Origin: Deltaproteobacteria bacterium CG_4_8_14_3_um_filter_43_13
GTDB taxonomy: Bacteria > Desulfobacterota > UBA8473
DNA length: 5,828 nt
Assembly (NCBI GenBank): GCA_002782605.1
Contig: PFIF01000289.1
Coordinates: forward strand, 20,687 to 26,514
Direction of reading: 5' to 3'
Below, piece by piece: positions 5,822-5,828 of this stretch; within the stretch, counting starts at the first letter, position 1; each line of letters begins with the position of its first letter. The position numbers were made by a program, and so were the translations under genes. The notes under the pieces are model-generated. The model was given only the letters and a program-made list of their open reading frames with translations. It did no database searches and was not told the DNA's origin.

Positions 5822-5828
5822 GCAGGGT

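Overview
The window looks like a chromosomal segment of an anaerobic bacterium. The main clue is a three-gene ferredoxin-dependent 2-oxoacid oxidoreductase (OFOR) operon, which uses oxygen-sensitive chemistry. The PP-loop/NFACT-R type tRNA thiolase at the left also fits anaerobes such as Desulfobacterota or related phyla. Base composition is moderate, TTG starts and strong GGAGG ribosome sites occur, and intergenic regions carry hairpin repeats. No rRNA or marker gene is present, so the phylum is an inference.

Layout: positions 1-39 are the last codons of a plus-strand gene. It overlaps by 8 nt the TTG start of a ThiI/MnmA-like tRNA sulfur-transfer enzyme (32-1033, +). Everything further right is on the minus strand. 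An OppF-type peptide/nickel ABC transporter ATPase (1030-1998) meets the tRNA enzyme tail to tail, and the two stop codons share the bases TTAA. A 254-nt gap with a long hairpin separates it from a YgdQ-like TerC-family membrane protein (2253-3008). A 257-nt gap full of small inverted and tandem repeats follows. Then comes the OFOR operon, read right to left as alpha (4645-5736), beta (3842-4618) and gamma (3266-3835). At the right edge a G/C-rich inverted repeat, probably part of a dispersed intergenic repeat, sits upstream of the alpha gene.

The three OFOR genes form one machine: alpha and beta bind thiamine diphosphate and the 2-oxoacid, beta carries an iron-sulfur cluster, and gamma is the CoA-side subunit. 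The product is acyl-CoA plus reduced ferredoxin. The small ferredoxin-like delta subunit that often accompanies this set is not in the window. The other genes show no functional link to the operon: the OppF homologue lacks its usual membrane and OppD partners nearby, and the TerC protein is a stand-alone gene.

I see no convincing new system. The points most worth a second look are the repeat-rich gap at 3060-3220, the repeat at the right edge, the orphan oppF with an uncertain start, and the cysteine-rich tRNA thiolase-like protein.
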